Assembly (NCBI GenBank): GCA_035296965.1 | Contig: DATGZX010000164.1 | Location: forward strand, 4,642-68,641 | Direction: 5' to 3' | Length of the DNA stretch: 64,000 nucleotides | Source: DATGZX01 sp035296965 | GTDB taxonomy: Bacteria > Planctomycetota > Planctomycetia > Gemmatales > Gemmataceae | Shown here: piece after piece, positions 62,793 through 64,000 of the stretch | Position numbering within the stretch: the first letter of the stretch is position 1 | Layout of the letters: each line of letters begins with the position of its first letter | The notes under the pieces: model-generated | What the model saw: the letters and a program-made list of their open reading frames with translations, nothing else | Databases searched by the model: none | What the model was told of the DNA's origin: nothing | Program-made: the position numbers and the translations under genes

Positions 62793-63317
62793 ATGGGAAA
62801 GAACGACGGAATGAAATTGGCAGAACGTGAGAAAAACGCCTTTGAGACTCCGACTGATCTCAGCCGCAAGGGTGTCCAGGAGATTTCAGGTGCCCTTCGG
62901 CCATTGCTCGCCGACGTGTTCGCGCTTTATGTGAAGACAAAGAACTTCCACTGGCATATGAGCGGAAGCCACTTCCGTGATTATCACCTGCTTCTGGACG
63001 AGCATGCCGACCAGATCTTTGCCATGACGGACGACATTGCCGAACGTGCGCGCAAGATCGGCGCAACCACGCTCCATTCCATCAGCGATATTTCGCGACA
63101 CCAACGACTGAAAGACAACAATGAAGAATCTGTTACTCCCCAGGACATGCTGGCGGAGCTTTGTGCCGACAATCAGCAGCTGACGCGCCATCTGCGATCC
63201 ACGCACGATATCTGCGATGAGCATAAAGACGTCGCTACTGCCAGCTTGATCGAGAACTGGATTGACGAGACCGAGCGCCGGACCTGGTTTTTATCGCAGA
63301 TCGTAGGTGAACGCTAG
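62793..63317 (+). CDS. dps: Dps-family ferritin-like protein
   Basis: 174 residues. The four-helix ferritin-like domain has the Dps ferroxidase signature 'KTKNFHWHMSGSHFRDYHLLLDEHADQIF' (His53, His65, Glu70 region) and 'LIENWIDETERRTWFLSQI' near the end. Dps forms a 12-subunit shell that binds DNA and stores iron oxidised by peroxide. The N-terminal 20 residues are basic and may contact DNA. GGAAGGGAGG lies upstream of the ATG. It appears monocistronic. Confidence 0.93.
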   Translation: MGKNDGMKLAEREKNAFETPTDLSRKGVQEISGALRPLLADVFALYVKTKNFHWHMSGSHFRDYHLLLDEHADQIFAMTDDIAERARKIGATTLHSISDISRHQRLKDNNEESVTPQDMLAELCADNQQLTRHLRSTHDICDEHKDVATASLIENWIDETERRTWFLSQIVGER

Positions 63318-63370
63318 CGAATCGGTCGAGCGCGTGCATCAGGCCTGCCGGTCCGAGTGAGCACCCAACA

Positions 63371-64000
63371 ATGAATCGCCTCAAGGGTAAGGTGGCCATC
63401 ATCACGGGCGGAGGCCAGGGGATTGGCCGGGCCACTTGCGAACTGTTTGCTGAGGAAGGGGCGTCGGTAGTTATTGCCGAACGCCACCTCGACACCGGCC
63501 AGGCAGTGGCGACGGCCATCAATCGCGCTGGCGGCCGGGCTCTGTTCGTGCAGACCGAGGTAACCGATGATCAGAGCATTCGCCGCATGGTCGGCGAGGC
63601 AGTAAATGCCTTCGGCCGGATCAATATCCTGGTCAACAATGCTGGCGTCTTCGTATTAAAAGGAATCGAAGCGACCGTGGAAGATTGGCGGCACGTGCTC
63701 GATGTGAACGTGATGGGCCCGGCCCTGGTGGCCAAGCACGTGGTGCCGGAAATGCGCAAAGCCGGGGGTGGCGCTATCGTCAACCTAGGCTCCATTTCGA
63801 GCTTCATCGCCCAGCCGCAATTCGTCACCTACAACGCCACCAAAGCCGCCATTGCCACGATGACCCGCTGCATGGCGCTCGATCTGGCGGTTGACAAGAT
63901 TCGGGTGAATGCCGTCTGTCCGGGAACGGTCTGGACGCAAATCGTCGAACGGATCACGAGCGAAAAGGGGATGGATCGCAAGGCCGCCGACGCCGACCCG
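63371..64000 (+). CDS. SDR family oxidoreductase, partial at window end
   Basis: 210 codons are present and the gene continues past the window. Cofactor motif TGGGQGIG near residue 12-19, 'NNAG' around 88-91, catalytic Ser in 'NLGSISS' and Tyr/Lys in 'YNATK', and 'VNAVCPGTV' beyond it. These are the classical short-chain dehydrogenase features; the substrate is not evident. The ATG at 63371 is 53 bp after the Dps stop. Confidence 0.9.
   Translation, partial: MNRLKGKVAIITGGGQGIGRATCELFAEEGASVVIAERHLDTGQAVATAINRAGGRALFVQTEVTDDQSIRRMVGEAVNAFGRINILVNNAGVFVLKGIEATVEDWRHVLDVNVMGPALVAKHVVPEMRKAGGGAIVNLGSISSFIAQPQFVTYNATKAAIATMTRCMALDLAVDKIRVNAVCPGTVWTQIVERITSEKGMDRKAADADP

Overview
The window reads as chromosomal DNA of a planctomycete, most like the Gemmataceae. 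The indicators are DUF1501 and DUF1549/DUF1553 (PSCyt/PSD) proteins, a c-type cytochrome fused to WD40 repeats, a very large Ser/Thr kinase with WD40 repeats, a DUF1559 pseudopilin, CE15 and GH127 carbohydrate enzymes, and lone squalene-cyclase-fold proteins. No rRNA, tRNA or CRISPR array was recognised. Family names come from reading the sequence; no database search was possible.

Layout. 0.2-8.9 kb (+): a secreted haem/'planctomycete cytochrome' operon (DUF1501, PPC protein, DUF1549/1553, PSCyt1-WD40). 8.9-15.2 kb (-): a tight operon of helical-WD40 protein, Ycf46-like AAA+ ATPase and Hsp70-like ATPase, followed by a metallo-beta-lactamase-fold protein. 15.5-22.7 kb: an MFS exporter, a kinase-less WD40/TPR membrane protein and a convergent kinase-WD40 receptor. 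22.7-29 kb: an accessory stretch with a PIN (VapC) remnant at one side and a tyrosine-recombinase fragment at the other. Between them is a minus-strand module: MauE/DoxX-DUF1573 fusion, DUF1559 pseudopilin, Cys-rich secreted peptide, secreted one-TM protein, and a DUF1573-like protein whose in-frame UGA is best read as selenocysteine.

29-37.1 kb (-): a seven-gene terpenoid/radical-SAM cluster (GcvH-like lipoyl protein, two-cluster ferredoxin, squalene-hopene-cyclase-like enzyme, DUF116-polyprenyl synthase fusion, prenyltransferase-repeat protein, small helical protein, radical SAM enzyme). 37.2-44.5 kb: DegT aminotransferase, ArsR regulator, CobW GTPase, LysM protein, GlmU-like nucleotidyltransferase and Gfo/Idh/MocA oxidoreductase. 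45-53 kb: two small proteins, a GH127 enzyme, TypA/BipA, SixA, and two toxin-antitoxin pairs. Each pair lies between a host gene's 3' end and a second copy of that 3' end with a palindromic repeat. 53-64 kb: lipoprotein, glyoxylate-type aminotransferase with SerA, Tat-exported TIM-barrel protein, response regulator, secreted squalene-cyclase-fold protein, CE15 esterase, Dps and a partial SDR.

The strongest unusual signals are: the candidate selenoprotein, with a SECIS-like hairpin whose GGU loop starts 18 nt after the UGA; the 'gene tail-palindrome-TA-tail copy-palindrome' architecture seen twice; the terpenoid/radical-SAM operon; the WD40-AAA+-Hsp70 operon; and a twin 159-bp element whose two copies both touch the stop codon of a neighbouring gene. 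Dispersed palindromic repeats are frequent at gene ends.
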